Notes: generated by a model not told the origin, from the letters alone. A stretch of 64,000 nucleotides of DNA from Medicago truncatula (GCF_003473485.1 NC_053042.1:53097762-53161761), one strand, 5' to 3'. Numbered from the stretch's first letter, positions 45,616-57,447 are shown. Made by a program: numbers and translations.

Positions 45616-45812
45616 TCATGTTCTCTTAGGGGTGGGGAGTGTAATTTACTCGAGGAATTATGAGGTTGTGCATATATGGGGGTAGTAGAAGGAAGACAAG
45701 AAAATTTGATTGGTACTAAATATACCAACAAGTTGTATCTTCTCTTATTACTGATATCATAAGAACTTCTATAAATTTGGTATAGGTGACCTAGATAGTT
45801 TCGAGAAGAGAA

Positions 45813-45973
45813 ATGATATTTGTACAACCACTTTGTGACAACTTTCTCTCTCATACTCACATTATACTTTTATTCTCTCTCTTCTTTTTTCTATCTATAT
45901 TGTTTTTAACCAATGAAAAGAGAGAAAAAAGTTGTCACAAAAGTTGTATCAAATAGTTGTTCAAATATCACTA
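45813..45973. mobile_element. Short MITE, family A copy 2
   Basis: Same ends and interior as the element at 17983 (GATATTTGTACAACCACTTT ... AGTTGTTCAAATATCACTAC), about 90 percent identical by eye. It is bounded by GAGAAAT/TCTTTCGAG-like sequence. Confidence 0.75.
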
Positions 45974-46160
45974 CTCTTTCGAGAAAATGGGTGAGTGAAT
46001 ATAAAATGCGCTAAAGACCCGTGCCGCTAAATATTGCGAATAACCCTAGACTCTTGATTTTCACAACATTGGATAAATCACATCTAGCAAACAAATGTAT
46101 TTCTAAACCCTTAGCACCCAAGCAAGCACCATGTACAATACACTGAATTACATTTGTATC

Positions 46161-46600
46161 CTAAGAAACCCTCCTCTTATACAAATTTGGTCGAGTTATA
46201 GCCTCCACAACAACAGCTGCCATGAAAAGGCCATAACCATAGGGAGGAGCCAATAACTGCTGGCATAAATAACAATAATTAATGATTATAATTTTGGTGC
46301 TTGAATTTGAGTTTCTTTCTCAAAAATAATCTATTGAACAGTTAACCAAACTGAATGCAAAATCCCAAACATAATGCACAACATCAATAGAAGCGTTTAT
46401 ACATTTTGACAAACCTATACCATACACCTAAGAAACTTCTACCTAGAAAGTGTTCCAAGACATTCCGTCAAAACATGTGCTGTACAATTAGGTCTTCTAT
46501 ATTTAAAAAACTGGAATAGTTTTTCTCCAGTAAAAATTGATAAAAAGCTCGAAGATGTAAATCCAAGAACGAGGCCCCAAAATGTCAATCTCAGCTCCAT
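46161..46600 (-). CDS. Small membrane-protein-like gene, two exons, phase unresolved
   Basis: Exon A (46600-46443) reads MELRLTFWGLVLGFTSSSFL, then SIFTGEKLFQFFKYRRPNCT, to LGTLSR; its N-terminal 22 residues form a likely membrane segment. Exon B (46259-46161) reads QLLAPPYGYGLFMAAVVVEA, then ITRPNLYKRRVS and stop, with a second hydrophobic stretch. Both look truly coding, and LSR-QLLAPPYGYG would be a natural junction. However, the best sites (TCTAG|GTAGAA and ATGCCAG|CAG) join in the wrong phase by 2 nt, so a frame defect or unusual splice is possible. A good acceptor (TGATGCAG) lies just upstream of the ATG, implying an upstream leader exon. I do not recognise the family. Confidence 0.5.
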
Positions 46601-47259
46601 GGTTGAAGATCTGCATCAGAAAAGTATTATGAGAAATCTAGAAAATCGACATATTTCCAAAATAGCAGCGCATGTTGGTAGTAACCAACAGCAAAATCAA
46701 TTGAAAATTTCAAATGCTACTAGAGCAGAAGAGGCCACAAATGATACTTCTGAACTGCAGAGACAAGCCAACGACAAAAGGAACAGTGCAACAATGCAAT
46801 ACTAGGAAAGGCTAAGGTAATGCTTTACCTCCATAATTTCCTCTACCTGAGGCTAAGAACAAAGACATCAATAATGTCTCCTTACAAATGATATTTACCA
46901 CACCCTAAATATGAGCATTCATCATTTCAAACAACCTGATTACACTTCACCATTGTTGAAAAAATTGAAAATTATATCTTCTGGTGAAACAACAGAATGT
47001 ACAAAACTCTAGCATCGATCCACTTCTATTTCTAATGGTGCTTACTGCCTCAGAGAAAGAAAGGTCCTTAGTTTTTTACTTTAAAATACCACCCCCACCC
47101 TGTCATCCTCTCTTTCCATACAGTTGAATACAAATTCATCATCAGGACAAATATAAATTACTGTGTCATTAAGTACATAAAAAACACAGAATATCATAAT
47201 GAGATGATGATAAATATAAAATTCACAGAAGTGAGAAGCTAGAAAATTCCTTACCTAAA

Positions 47260-48957
47260 TCAACTTGATTTCACATGAACTTCAATAATATCATTGTCCT
47301 CCATATCAAGGCTGGCAGGGGTTTGAGATGAACTTATTTTATCACCATCAAATGACAACACAATTTGTTTCAGATCACACTTCATTTTCTCTGCGTAAGT
47401 TTTAATAATCCTTTCAAACCTGTCATCCTACAGAGAATTGAAAAAGGAGAGTAAGGTATCCAGCTAGATAAAGTGACAAATACAATCATTCAATATGACC
47501 TAAAGAAATGCAGCTCGGATAAAGAAAATAAAATAAAAAGGCAGGCAGATCAGAAACACAACCCTTGTAACATTTCAAACAAACTACAACTAGACTTGAC
47601 CTGAGTACTAATAATAACAAAACCACAATATTAAGAACATCAACAACATAAAGTATATGATGAAGGAACCAGTACCATGTACATCCGAATCTGCTTTGTT
47701 TCATCCTTGTCTTGAACAGAGATGAGAATCTTTGCTCGTTCAGAAGGTTTTGACGTTTTTTCACTTACGTCGTCCACAGAATTGGAATTTTCAATTTCTA
47801 CAGAATTCTCAACAGTTTCCAACATTTTTTTTGCTGATTCAGCAAAAGCGGCAAGCTCCTGCTTCTTCAATCTATACAAATGATAAACATCTTATAAGAA
47901 ATTGTATGGTAAATAAAGAATATAAGCACATCAGCATAATGATAAGAAAGTATGCGTAGTATAACTTAAATTGGTAAAGTTTCAAACCAAGAATAGGCTT
48001 AATTATTTAAAAAAGACTAAAATCATTTCCTTCACCCAACACACATTGTTAATATAAGAGCATGTGTATAAATGCATTAATAGCCTTTATGAGCATATTA
48101 TTTTTATTATCATATCTCTCTGTAGCAATGTTTTAAAAACTGAGCCAAACCGGACAGTTCAACATGTTGAACCGGAAATCGATCAGTTTTCCAATTTGTT
48201 TGATTTAGATTACATTGTAGTCTGATTGAACTGGATCTGAACCAGTTGAATCGTGGTCGGTTTAACTGGTTAAACCTAGGAGTGTTAAGTAAACAAACAA
48301 AGCAATAGCAAAAAACAAAAATTTGGCAGCTAAAAAATTCTATTAAGACTTAAATGCTATCAACCTCAAATTCTTCAAAGTTGAATCCTCCTCGTCGGTC
48401 TTCTTATGGGCCTTACCAGTGACCCTTGGTGGCGAAGGTAACCAATCATCATCCTCAAGGTCCACCACATTCACTGTTTCCACCTTAGTATTCTTCCCAT
48501 TCTCAACCTAAACCCCAAAACATTATCAAAATTTGCAAAAACAGAATAACCAAACATCCTCCGTACAAAACAAAACAAAAAAAAAAAAACAAATTTGAAA
48601 CCAAAATACTCACTACATGCTGAGACTTAGAATTCTTTTTTCTCTTCTTAGGAAAAGCAACAACATCATCGTCTTCATCATCTGCAGCAGTTCATCAACA
48701 ATATTTTAGAATAAAATTAAAAGCAAACAAAAATTTTAACATTTGGGGGTTTTAATTTCAATTTGAATAATCGGAATAGTTAAGGAATGCTAACCATCGA
48801 GGCACACGATATTGGGTTGAACGCGACTGTAATCAAACAAGGGTTCAAGTTCTTCTGTTTCATCCTGCAAAGGGGAAAAAAAAATACAAATTGAAGATTT
48901 GAAATTGAAAGAGGAACCCTAATTATTTGAAATTAAGTACGAGAAGCTCACCGCCAT
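47260..48957 (-). CDS. SUMO-like (Rad60-SLD type) domain protein
   Basis: Six exons, 48957-48952, 48864-48795, 48681-48614, 48507-48365, 47871-47676 and 47427-47260, give 216 aa. The first exon encodes only M-A before GCG|GTGAGC. The N-terminal half is acidic (CLDDDEDDDVVAFPKKRKKN) with a nuclear localisation-like KKRKK. A coiled stretch (LKKQELAAFAESAKKMLETV) follows. Residues about 147-216 (AKILISVQDKDETKQIRMYM ... MEDNDIIEVHV) have the ubiquitin/SUMO beta-grasp pattern. There is no C-terminal Gly-Gly, so it should act as a binding module rather than a conjugated modifier, like Rad60/Esc2/NIP45. A donor (TTTAG|GTAAGG) right after the stop suggests a 3' UTR intron. In memory it matches Arabidopsis At1g68185. 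Confidence 0.85.
48126..48290. mobile_element. MITE in SUMO-like gene intron 4
   Basis: It opens CAATGTTTTAAAAACTGAGC, then CAAACCGG, and closes with GGTTTAACTGGTTAAACC, with internal AACCGG/CCGGTT words. The related element at 62655-62840 sits in an intron of the second transporter copy. Confidence 0.5.
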
Positions 48958-49025
48958 TATCGCTGTCTGGATTTTGATTAAGCTTTTCACAAATAAAAAC
49001 TTATGAAATCACTCTCCCACTTCAA

Positions 49026-49069
49026 AATTGAAATCGCTATTTTTTTTGGTTGAGGGAATTGAAATCGCT
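49026..49069 (-). mobile_element. A-tailed micro-insertion in the SUMO-like gene leader/promoter
   Basis: AATTGAAATCGCT occurs at 49026-49038 and 49057-49069. The insert on the minus strand is CCCTCAACC-A8-T. It lies 70-110 bp upstream of the start codon, so it probably altered the leader or core promoter. Confidence 0.65.
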
Positions 49070-49129
49070 TGTCTTCACCTCTTTTCTATGCTGTAAAATT
49101 TTGTTTTGTTTATTCCTATCAAAAAAGAC

Positions 49130-49923
49130 TGGTGCTAGTCACATCAAAAAAAATAAGTTACATTTAAATTTATTTAAAATTTTACAATAATACTAAAATT
49201 ATCCTCTTCATGTAAATTTTTAAAAATTCATCTTTTATGATCATTCTGAACCCTTACCATCTTTCATCCACAAATCACTATAGATGTGCAACCAATATCT
49301 GAATCAACATCTTTATTATTGATCTGTACTATATTCATAAAGGTTGGTGAATTTCATGAATTTCATTTTCGATAAGTTTCTATTTATTTATTGTTTGTTT
49401 TGGTATGAGATATGTCTGTCAATCAATTTGATTTTAAGTGAGAGGTTAGTGTAAATTAAGTTTACGTGTATGTATATAAAATGGGTTAGTGTAGTTTACG
49501 TATGTAGGTTAATGTAAATTCAAGTTTACGTATGTTCAATTTAGGTTATTGTAAATTCAGTTTACTTACATTCAATCTAGGTTAATGTAAATTAAGTTTA
49601 CTTATGTTCAATTTAGATTAATGAAAATTTAGTTTACTGTATATAAGAGGTTAGTGTAAATTCAGTTTACTTGCGTTCAATCTAGGTTAATGTAAATTAA
49701 GTTTACTTACGTTCAATTTAGGTTAATGTAAATTAAGTTTACTTATGTTTAATCTTGGTTAATGTAAATTCAGTTTACTTACGTTCAATCTAGGTTAATG
49801 TAAATTAAGTTTACTTATGTTCAATTTACTAAATTTAGTTAATTTGAAATTTTTATTTTAGTTAAAGGGTATATTAGTCATTCTGGGATGCAACTTGTTT
49901 TTTTTGGGGTGTGACTAGCACCA
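49130..49923. mobile_element. TIR element with a minisatellite core
   Basis: The ends read TGGTGCTAGTCACATC and, in reverse complement, TGGTGCTAGTCACACC. Both continue as A-rich sequence then AAGTTnCAT. The 794-bp unit has no coding sequence. Its right half is the 36-bp tandem array at 49441-49839. A clean target duplication was not found. Confidence 0.6.
49441..49839. repeat. 36-bp minisatellite, about 11 copies
   Basis: The consensus is GGTTAATGTAAATTAAGTTT ACTTATGTTCAATTTA. The last four units are regular at 36 bp; earlier units vary in length. Each holds an imperfect palindrome GTAAATTnAGTTTAC. Units alternate between TAAG and TCAG and between TTTA and TCTA, suggesting a higher-order 72-bp period. 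Confidence 0.85.
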
Positions 49924-50503
49924 ATCATGAAAAAAACACTTATTTTTATTTTCTTGTAAATATATTTTATTTTATTTCCTCAAAAAAAAAAAAAAAAAAA
50001 TTATTTTAAAAGTAAATTATTATCTTTTTGTCCTTATAAATATATCAAATTTTAATTTTAGTTAGTAAAATAATATGTTTTCATTCTCACAAAAATTTTT
50101 GTTTTACTTTTGGTCCTAAATGGATATAATTTTGACATTTTTTGAACATAATATTAATAAACCAACATAATGAGAATACAATATGAACATAAAAGAGTTA
50201 TATATCTTTTTTTATAAAAAAAAGAGTTATAATCTTGACATTCACATCAACATAAAGTGGTCAATAAGGACAAAAAAAATAAAATTGTGAAGGTGAAAAC
50301 ATTCAGCTTAATTTTTTAGAGACTAAAATTAAAATTCGCTACATTTATAAAGGCGAAAAATATATGTACTTAAATGCATACAATAATTTTTAGAATGAAT
50401 AGAATCGTCGAACCTTAAATTTGGATCCATATATCAATTGATCCTCAATTTTTTTTCTTCTTTCAGAAATACTAAATAACCCCTCATTTACTTAACTTAT
50501 ATT

Positions 50504-51135
50504 GTTTTTGAAGAAACAAAAATGGTATATATTAACAAAGGCGGTGAAGCCTCCTAAATACAAGATGTACTAAGAAGTCACCCCTGCAAGAGTCAAATAA
50601 ATGTAGTAATTACAATAAATCGGATGCGTCGATACCCAAACAATGCATAGGGTCCGACCACCACCTTTGATAACCGTACACAAATGTGGCTTTACTAGCT
50701 TTTAGCCACCATAAAGAATATAATTTTACTTTTTCTGATAAACCTTCAATGAATGTTTGGATATTATTAAAAAGTCATTTGTTGCGTTCATTTCAAACCA
50801 TCCACACACAAAGCAACCAAATAAGTTGAAGAAAGGATCTACGTGCCTTCGAGTGACCTGTACAATTAATAAATTGAATAAAATAGTCACTGAGATCATG
50901 TGGGTCAACACCTGACACGCCAATCCACGCACGAATATGCTGCCAAACTGCACCAAAAGTAGTATAATGAAGAAACAAGTGATTTGCGGTTTCTTCAATA
51001 CCGCAAGCCACGCACCTAGCTGCCTCGACCTCCAAACACCCACGCCGCACGAGATAGGCCTTAGTTGGAAGTCTATCCTATAACAAACGCCAAGCCAGAA
51101 TGGTAACAAACGCCGCACGAGATTTGCGGTTTACA
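50504..51135 (-). mobile_element. 5'-truncated LINE insertion with 11-bp target duplication
   Basis: TAACTTATATT flanks the unit at 50493-50503 and 51136-51146. The minus strand encodes the zf-RVT region: DRLPTKAYLVRRGCLEVEAA, then C-x2-C in CVACGIEETANHLFLHYTTF, then W-x2-I-x-AWIGV, with a TAG just upstream. This is the part after the reverse transcriptase of plant LINEs. Near the 5' end CGCCGCACGAGAT is present twice (about 51042 and 51112) and GATTTGCGGTTT recurs. This suggests template switching during insertion. Confidence 0.75.
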
Positions 51136-51297
51136 TAACTTATATTAAATAAGTTTCTCCATCAAGTTTGATAGTTGAGAATGCTAACATGTGATATTAA
51201 ACGATAATGTGTCATTTCATGTTACCTTTGAGGTATGCAAGGATTATTTTGATAGAAAATTGTGATTTAAATAAAAAAATCAAAAATCATCAAAATT

Positions 51298-51419
51298 AAA
51301 AATATGAAAACTTTCAATGCTACTCTCTTTCTATACAAATAAAGGGGACGTCTAGTTAAAAATATGAAAACTTTCAATGATACCCTCTGTCTATACAAAT
51401 AAAGGGGACGTCTAGTTAA
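51298..51419. repeat. Tandem duplication, 60 bp x 2
   Basis: AAAATATGAAAACTTTCAAT ... ATAAAGGGGACGTCTAGTTA is repeated exactly 60 bp later with only a few differences. Confidence 0.9.
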
Positions 51420-51529
51420 GACCTAGAGTTAGGGACGCGTTTTTAAGAATATTTTAGAGGGTCACAAGTTTAATCCTTTAGAGTTTGACAGTGAGGGTTG
51501 TAAGATTTGTCCCTTAATTTATCAATGTA

Positions 51530-51579
51530 TTAACTTTCAAGATTTTTTTTTTTTGACAAAATTAATTTTCAAGATTTTT
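51530..51579 (-). mobile_element. A-tailed micro-insertion with about 18-bp target duplication
   Basis: TTAAYTTTCAAGATTTTT occurs at about 51530-51547 and 51562-51579 with one mismatch. The insert on minus is TTTGTC followed by A8 or more. The T-run makes the edges uncertain. Confidence 0.5.
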
Positions 51580-51589
51580 ATAAAATACT

Positions 51590-52530
51590 TTTTAAGATTT
51601 TGCGAGATTTTAACCCAGAGATTTTTTAAAATTTGAAAATACTTTATGAGAATTTTTAAGATTTGAAATTGACTCTATCAAATTTTAGCAAAAATAGAAA
51701 ATTACAAGAGTGGATGACTAGTGATAATCAAAAATCAAATGTTTGCATGTTAAAAAATAACATGGATACAATTTTTAATTTTTTTATAACAAAGTGGTTC
51801 TAGTATACCGTTTTTTTTACTAATGAGATATATATCGTTTTTTTTACCATTACTAGACTGACTACTAATATATAATAATAATAATTACCTAATAAAACAA
51901 AACTCATTCCTTAAAAAAAACGTATTGATAATAATAGAATAAACATGTAAGAACAGGAAAAAAAAGAAAAAAAAAATTGGTAACGTAATCTTGAGTAAAA
52001 AAAATGAAATAATGTGATCAAGGATGACAACCACTTCATTAATTAAGAAAATAAAAATGATGAGAACCACAATTAAAATCTAGAAAAAAAGGAAAAAAAT
52101 AAATCAGACATGACATAATAACGCTCACTCAAAGGAAACAAAATGAAAGGAGAATATCAACGGTAACATATATTGATGAGTGATGTGAGGGAAATGATGA
52201 AAGAACATATAACGGAGTAAAAAGAATCTCAACATATCTCAGGTCTTTATATGAGATTGCTAGTTTTAAAATTTTCAACTAAAAAGTCTCACAAAATCCA
52301 TTATATCAAGTAATCCATTGAAATCTATACGTTTTTTTTAATACCAAGAGATGACTTTTAAGTTGTGTGAAAAATCTTGATTGAATAGGACTCTTTAATA
52401 CATATTATTTTGACACGGACATTACTCATTGATAGAAAACATAAACTCCCAACAATGGCTAAAATTCAATTGACTAAATCATTATTTATTTATTTTGGTC
52501 AAGTTTTCAAATCAATTGACTAAATATGTA
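51590..52530. other. Intergenic, no gene seen
   Basis: AT-rich sequence downstream of the first transporter. The AAATCCAnTnAAAT words at 52290-52330 recall the MITE at 10207. Confidence 0.4.
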
Positions 52531-52539
52531 CACACAAGT

Positions 52540-55500
52540 TCATATTTGTATATTGGTAATAGGGCCTTTAAACCAACGCCTACCACTAAGTACCCAATAA
52601 GAAAGTACAATAATGAGCAAACATCCAACAGCAACAGGTGTGTAGTTAAGTGTCTCAATGGTTATTGGGTAGGAAACAGGCAATGAGAATAGTATAGAGA
52701 TTGTGGCCACCCAAATAACTGCAATCCAACCAACAACGAATCCGTAACGACCTAAGTTGAAAGGCCCAGCAATAAATCGCTTTCGCGCCAAGGTAACTCT
52801 GAAGAAGATAGGCAGTGCATAAGCAATGTAGAGGCCTATCACTGCTATGGATACCATGGCTTCAAATGCCACTATGCTTCCAAGAGACTGCATTCAATAA
52901 TAGAGTTTGAGTTGAGTTAGAGAATGGCACCAATAGAATAATGGTACGAGCTATGACAAGAACATCACAAATGACAAGAAGACTATGGCCGGATTGTGTA
53001 TGTACTTTAAATCAGCAAGGTTCATATCAATGATAAAAACCTTTTAGCTCAACCAAACTAATATGTGTCAAGAATGTGATCATTGCCCTCTACTTAATAA
53101 GATATGGACAGAGGTAAAGCTTATTTATTTTTGACAGTATAGGGTTGAAATTTATTGAACAAGTCTTAGTTAGTTCCTTTTCTTTGTTAACATATAGATA
53201 ACATAAGAATCACAGTTTTCCATTTTGCAAAATATGAAAGAATACTTAAATTTACAGACTACTAAAAATGAAATTCGATAATAAATACACACCGGTAGAG
53301 CCATGCAAAAAGATATTAAAACGGAGAGCCAAACTGCATTTACGGGGACCTCCTGCTTGTTAACTTTATGCCACAATGACGACAATGGCATGGCCCCATC
53401 TCTTGAGAAAGCATAAGCCATCCTGCATAAATTTTAACCATTATAAGTAAATATACAAATTGAATTCCTCTTCTCGTATGGAAAACTCACTAAGAGATGC
53501 TGGTACAGTTACCTTGAATTGGCTGTAACTGAACCCATACCACAGAAAAATATAGCAACAGCAATAATTCCCAAGCAAATAATGCCACCAATTCCATGGC
53601 CATATCTTCTCTTAAATGCAAGATAAAATATTTCGGCAATGGCGTATCCACCAGCCTCGTTATTTTCATTCAAAAGGTAAGGGATGTCAGTAACAGCAAA
53701 GGTAATTCCTAGTATGTAACCCCATCCAGCAAGAACAGATATCCCAACAGCACTGATAATTCCTTTTGGTCCATTTATATCAGCATCCCTGGTTTCCTCT
53801 GTCTAAAAAAGAAATAGTTAGTCTAAATCATTTAGTAACTTCAATCCATCAAAGGAAATGGATGATACAAAAAGGAAATTTCTAAAAGTCGTTCAAGACA
53901 AAAAATTCTTAGAAATGAAAGAAAAGAAAAATAGAAAGGGTATTATACCATATGAGCTGATGCATCATATCCAGTTAGGGTGTACTGACTCATTAGAAGT
54001 CCCACCAGAAATATATAAGGTTTACTATTGATTCCTTCCCCGTTGTCACTATTGAAATGAGTGAAAACAAACTTGGCACTAGCTCTTTCCGGGGCAACAC
54101 ATGGAATGATAATCATAAGCACAAAAACACCTAACAATTTGTACATTCCAATTAGATATCCGGCCAAAAGGGTTACGTCAGAGTATTGAATTTAGGAAAG
54201 AAAGCTTAAAACGGAAGTTTCTTAGTATACCTAAAACATTCCAGAAAGCAGCCAATTGCCCTAAGAACGACAACCATGAGATTGGAAGGCTGTTTATTAT
54301 ACCATGCAGGACCAAAATTCCACCATGGATAGCAATAGTTACATATTTAGATCCTTCATAACCACCACCATTTTTTCCACCAGTACTAAGAAGAATGATA
54401 ACCTGAATGAGCTGTGCAAGTGAAAAATCTACACTTGTTGTCACCGCCCACTGCAAATGAAAAGAAATCAGAAGTTAGAGTGTACATTGGGTTATTAGAA
54501 ACCTACATCACACACAAGTTTGACCTTGCAGTGAAAGTGAAGGATGTTGAAATTCAAGAATATCTCTCTTCATAAGAATACCTGACCAACAATATTGAAC
54601 CTGCAAAAAAAGAGAAACCATGCAACACAAATCAGAGAAATGACTGTAGGAAAGCAAATATAGCAGTGTAACTTGTTATTAATCTTGATAACCTAATTAG
54701 CCTTTTCATTTTCAAGAGATAGGCATTAAAGAGAGCTACAAAATTAAATATCTATAGCTCAATAGTACATTATACATGAAATATTGCTTATTGGTTAAGA
54801 GCATAAAAGTTTCAGCACATCTGTTTTAACATTTTACATTATAAAACTGGGAAGAACAGTAGAAAGGGAAGAAATTCTATAATGTTATACTTATGTGTCA
54901 TTATTAACCATAAATTTTGCAGGTGAACTTAACAGAAGTTCCATCTTGTCGTTGATCTTGTGATTACACTCCTAAATCATTAAAATCTCAGAAACATAGT
55001 TCAAAATGTTGACTTTTGTACTCAGCAAGCATACAGAAGTATAAATTTAACTTGAAAGAACAGGGGAGATTCTTTGCCATTATTTTCCTGTGACAAATTT
55101 AGGTATGGTTAATATCAATTCATAGTTAGCGGAATATTTCTTGAATTATGCACACAACATGCTTTTAGATGAAAATGTTAATAAGGTACCGTAATGTTTT
55201 TAATTTTATGTGCAACAAATAACAACTTTCCACTTACAGTTTACCGATTAATCATCTGCTCAATTTTCATTTTGACCACCATATGCATGTGGTGAGTGAC
55301 GTTTTTAGAAATGATGAAAATTACCTTTTACAAGTTTCAAAAATACAGTACTAATTTTGTTCTCTAAAGTTCACAATGAGAGAGCCAGACAAACATATTT
55401 TTAAGGTCGTTATTTATTTTAGGAACTATAAAAGGAAATGGCAAAAGAAAACGGGACTTAATTTTCTTAATTTATACATGAAGATTGTTCCTGAAGCAGA

Positions 55501-57109
55501 TATTGACAGCACATAAATCTTTTTTGCAAAAACTTTTTCAAATAGCGGTAATACAAAATTACTAATCCAAAGTCCAAACACCCATGTTTTGCAAATTCCC
55601 AAGACATGCATTTACTCTTTCATTGAATACTATATTGAGTACTTCAAGAGTGATAAGATCATGAAAGATAGTAAGATACAAGTATTACTTTCATCTGTAC
55701 AAGTTGGTCCACCAAGGGATGAGTTTGTTGGCATACTAACAACTTCAGTACAGTCAACTTGTTCACTAGTTTATAACTCCAGGGACCTATCTATATAAAG
55801 GGAAACTTCAAGAACTAAAACAACTAATATTCCAAGGATAAAATAGAACATTTAGTCTTAGTAGGAGAAATATATAGCACAACTCTAAATACTAAATAGA
55901 ATGGTGGTAGGTTGATACTAACGGCCAAATGCATCAATTATTCACCCAATATGAAGTGATTTGTTTGCTTATAATAATGACCGGAGTGAGTATTTTTTTT
56001 CGAAGTTGGTGTTGGATAGTCAACACTGTAATGAAGAACATTAAGGTTATTTCCTGGTTTCTTTCAAGGGTGAAGGTGAAACATTGCCACTACAAGGATT
56101 GGTGTTTTATTAGTTTGTCTATGTTATGTGGAGCTGTTTTCTTTGTGATAGTATTACTCATCCTCACAACTGAGACGAAAACCCAAAATATAAAAAAAAA
56201 TTAGTCTCTCAAAACCCAGCTTATACTGTATACTTATCTTGTTAAAGTCAATTCAATGAGACCTTAGCTAGGAGAAACCTCAAGGACACTCAATTTCTAC
56301 TTGGAGGTGTTGTGGAAATTTTGAGCTATTTTCAAGCATGGATGTAAAGTAGAACACTTTGAAATACCAAACACAGACACAAAATTAATTGAATGTAATC
56401 ATATATGTTGGTGTTGTATGGTACACCAAACACACATTTCATCATAAGTCTAGTGATATTGAGATAAAACAATAAAACACAAGGGACAAATCTTCACGCA
56501 AACAATTACCTGATATTAACGCTACACTATAGTACTAAAAAATTGAAACAGGCCTAGTAACTACTACGTACACAAATAAGAAAAAAATGAAATAGGCCTA
56601 ATTGCAATAATTATTGAAAGGAGGTAGCATAGGGACAAGATAGTACCTACCAGCCAGTAATCCAGGAAGCAAAAGGTGCCCAATTGGGACCAGCAAGTTT
56701 GGCACTCCAATAGTAAAGACCACCAGAAGTTGGATATGAAGAACATATTTCAGCCATAGACAAAGCAACAAGCATGGTGAAAGCTGAAGCTATAAGCCAT
56801 CCATATACAAGTGAAACAGGACCTCCATAGTTTAAACCAGTGTTGTAAAGTGTTGTTACTCCAGTTAACACTGATATGATTGAAAATGAAAACGCAAAAT
56901 TTGAAAGCACCCTGAAATAAATAAATGATTATTATTAGTATAAAAGAAGGAGAATGAAATGAAACGGATGAGTTATTAGTATATTATTATTATTACGAGA
57001 GGTCGCGTTTGAGTTCTTGTTTGTAACCAAGTTCGTTAAGACGAGATTGACCAGAATCTTGCGGAAGATGGCCATTGATGATAAGTTTTGTGTCATACGC
57101 AGAACCCAT
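52540..57109 (-). CDS. BAT1: Amino-acid/GABA permease of the APC family, copy 1
   Basis: Eight coding exons: 57109-56997, 56911-56651, 54600-54582, 54450-54231, 54130-53949, 53802-53513, 53422-53293 and 52887-52540. All junctions are GT-AG with consistent phases, and the sum is 520 aa, the usual size of plant BAT1 (At2g01170). These are membrane carriers that move amino acids such as GABA, Ala, Arg, Glu and Lys; plant BAT1 is reported at plasma or mitochondrial membranes. The N-terminus MGSAYDTKLIINGHLPQDSG is hydrophilic. About 12 membrane segments follow, including FAFSFSIISVLTGVTTLYNT with the conserved G-rich first helix, and SMAEICSSYPTSGGLYYWSA. Exon 3 is a 19-nt microexon (FNIVGQ). A duplicate lies 2.8 kb upstream. 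Confidence 0.92.
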
Positions 57110-57402
57110 CGGAGAGTATCGATGAAATTGAAAGTGACTCTGTTTTTTTGTTGGATGGATGGATTAAAGGAAGAGTAAAAAGAATGCGATGCGTTATTCA
57201 AATGAAGAAGAAGACGTAATTTACATAAAAAACAAAGAATTTTGTCGCTTAACACATTCACATCACATGTGTATTTCCCTCTTTCCTGGCTGACCCTCTC
57301 TCTTTTAGTTTAAATAAACCATGCTGTTTCTACTTTCTAGGAGAGAGAGAAACCTTAATAACTGGAGGGTTAACACCCAAGAAAATTCAATTTTTTTGTT
57401 TA

Positions 57403-57447
57403 ATATTTGTATTTGTCCTTGTTCAAAAAAAATATATTTGTATTTGT
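57403..57447 (+). mobile_element. A-tailed micro-insertion with 14-bp target duplication
   Basis: ATATTTGTATTTGT occurs at 57403-57416 and 57434-57447. The 17-bp insert is CCTTGTTC-A8-T. Confidence 0.65.

Noticed and set aside
49441..49839. CRISPR-like array
   Set aside because: Units are contiguous 36-bp repeats without unique spacers, in a plant genome; this is a minisatellite.
50191..50231. Another micro-insertion (AAAAGAGTTATA flanks)
   Set aside because: The insert is a T-run then A-run and the edges are ambiguous; slippage could explain it.
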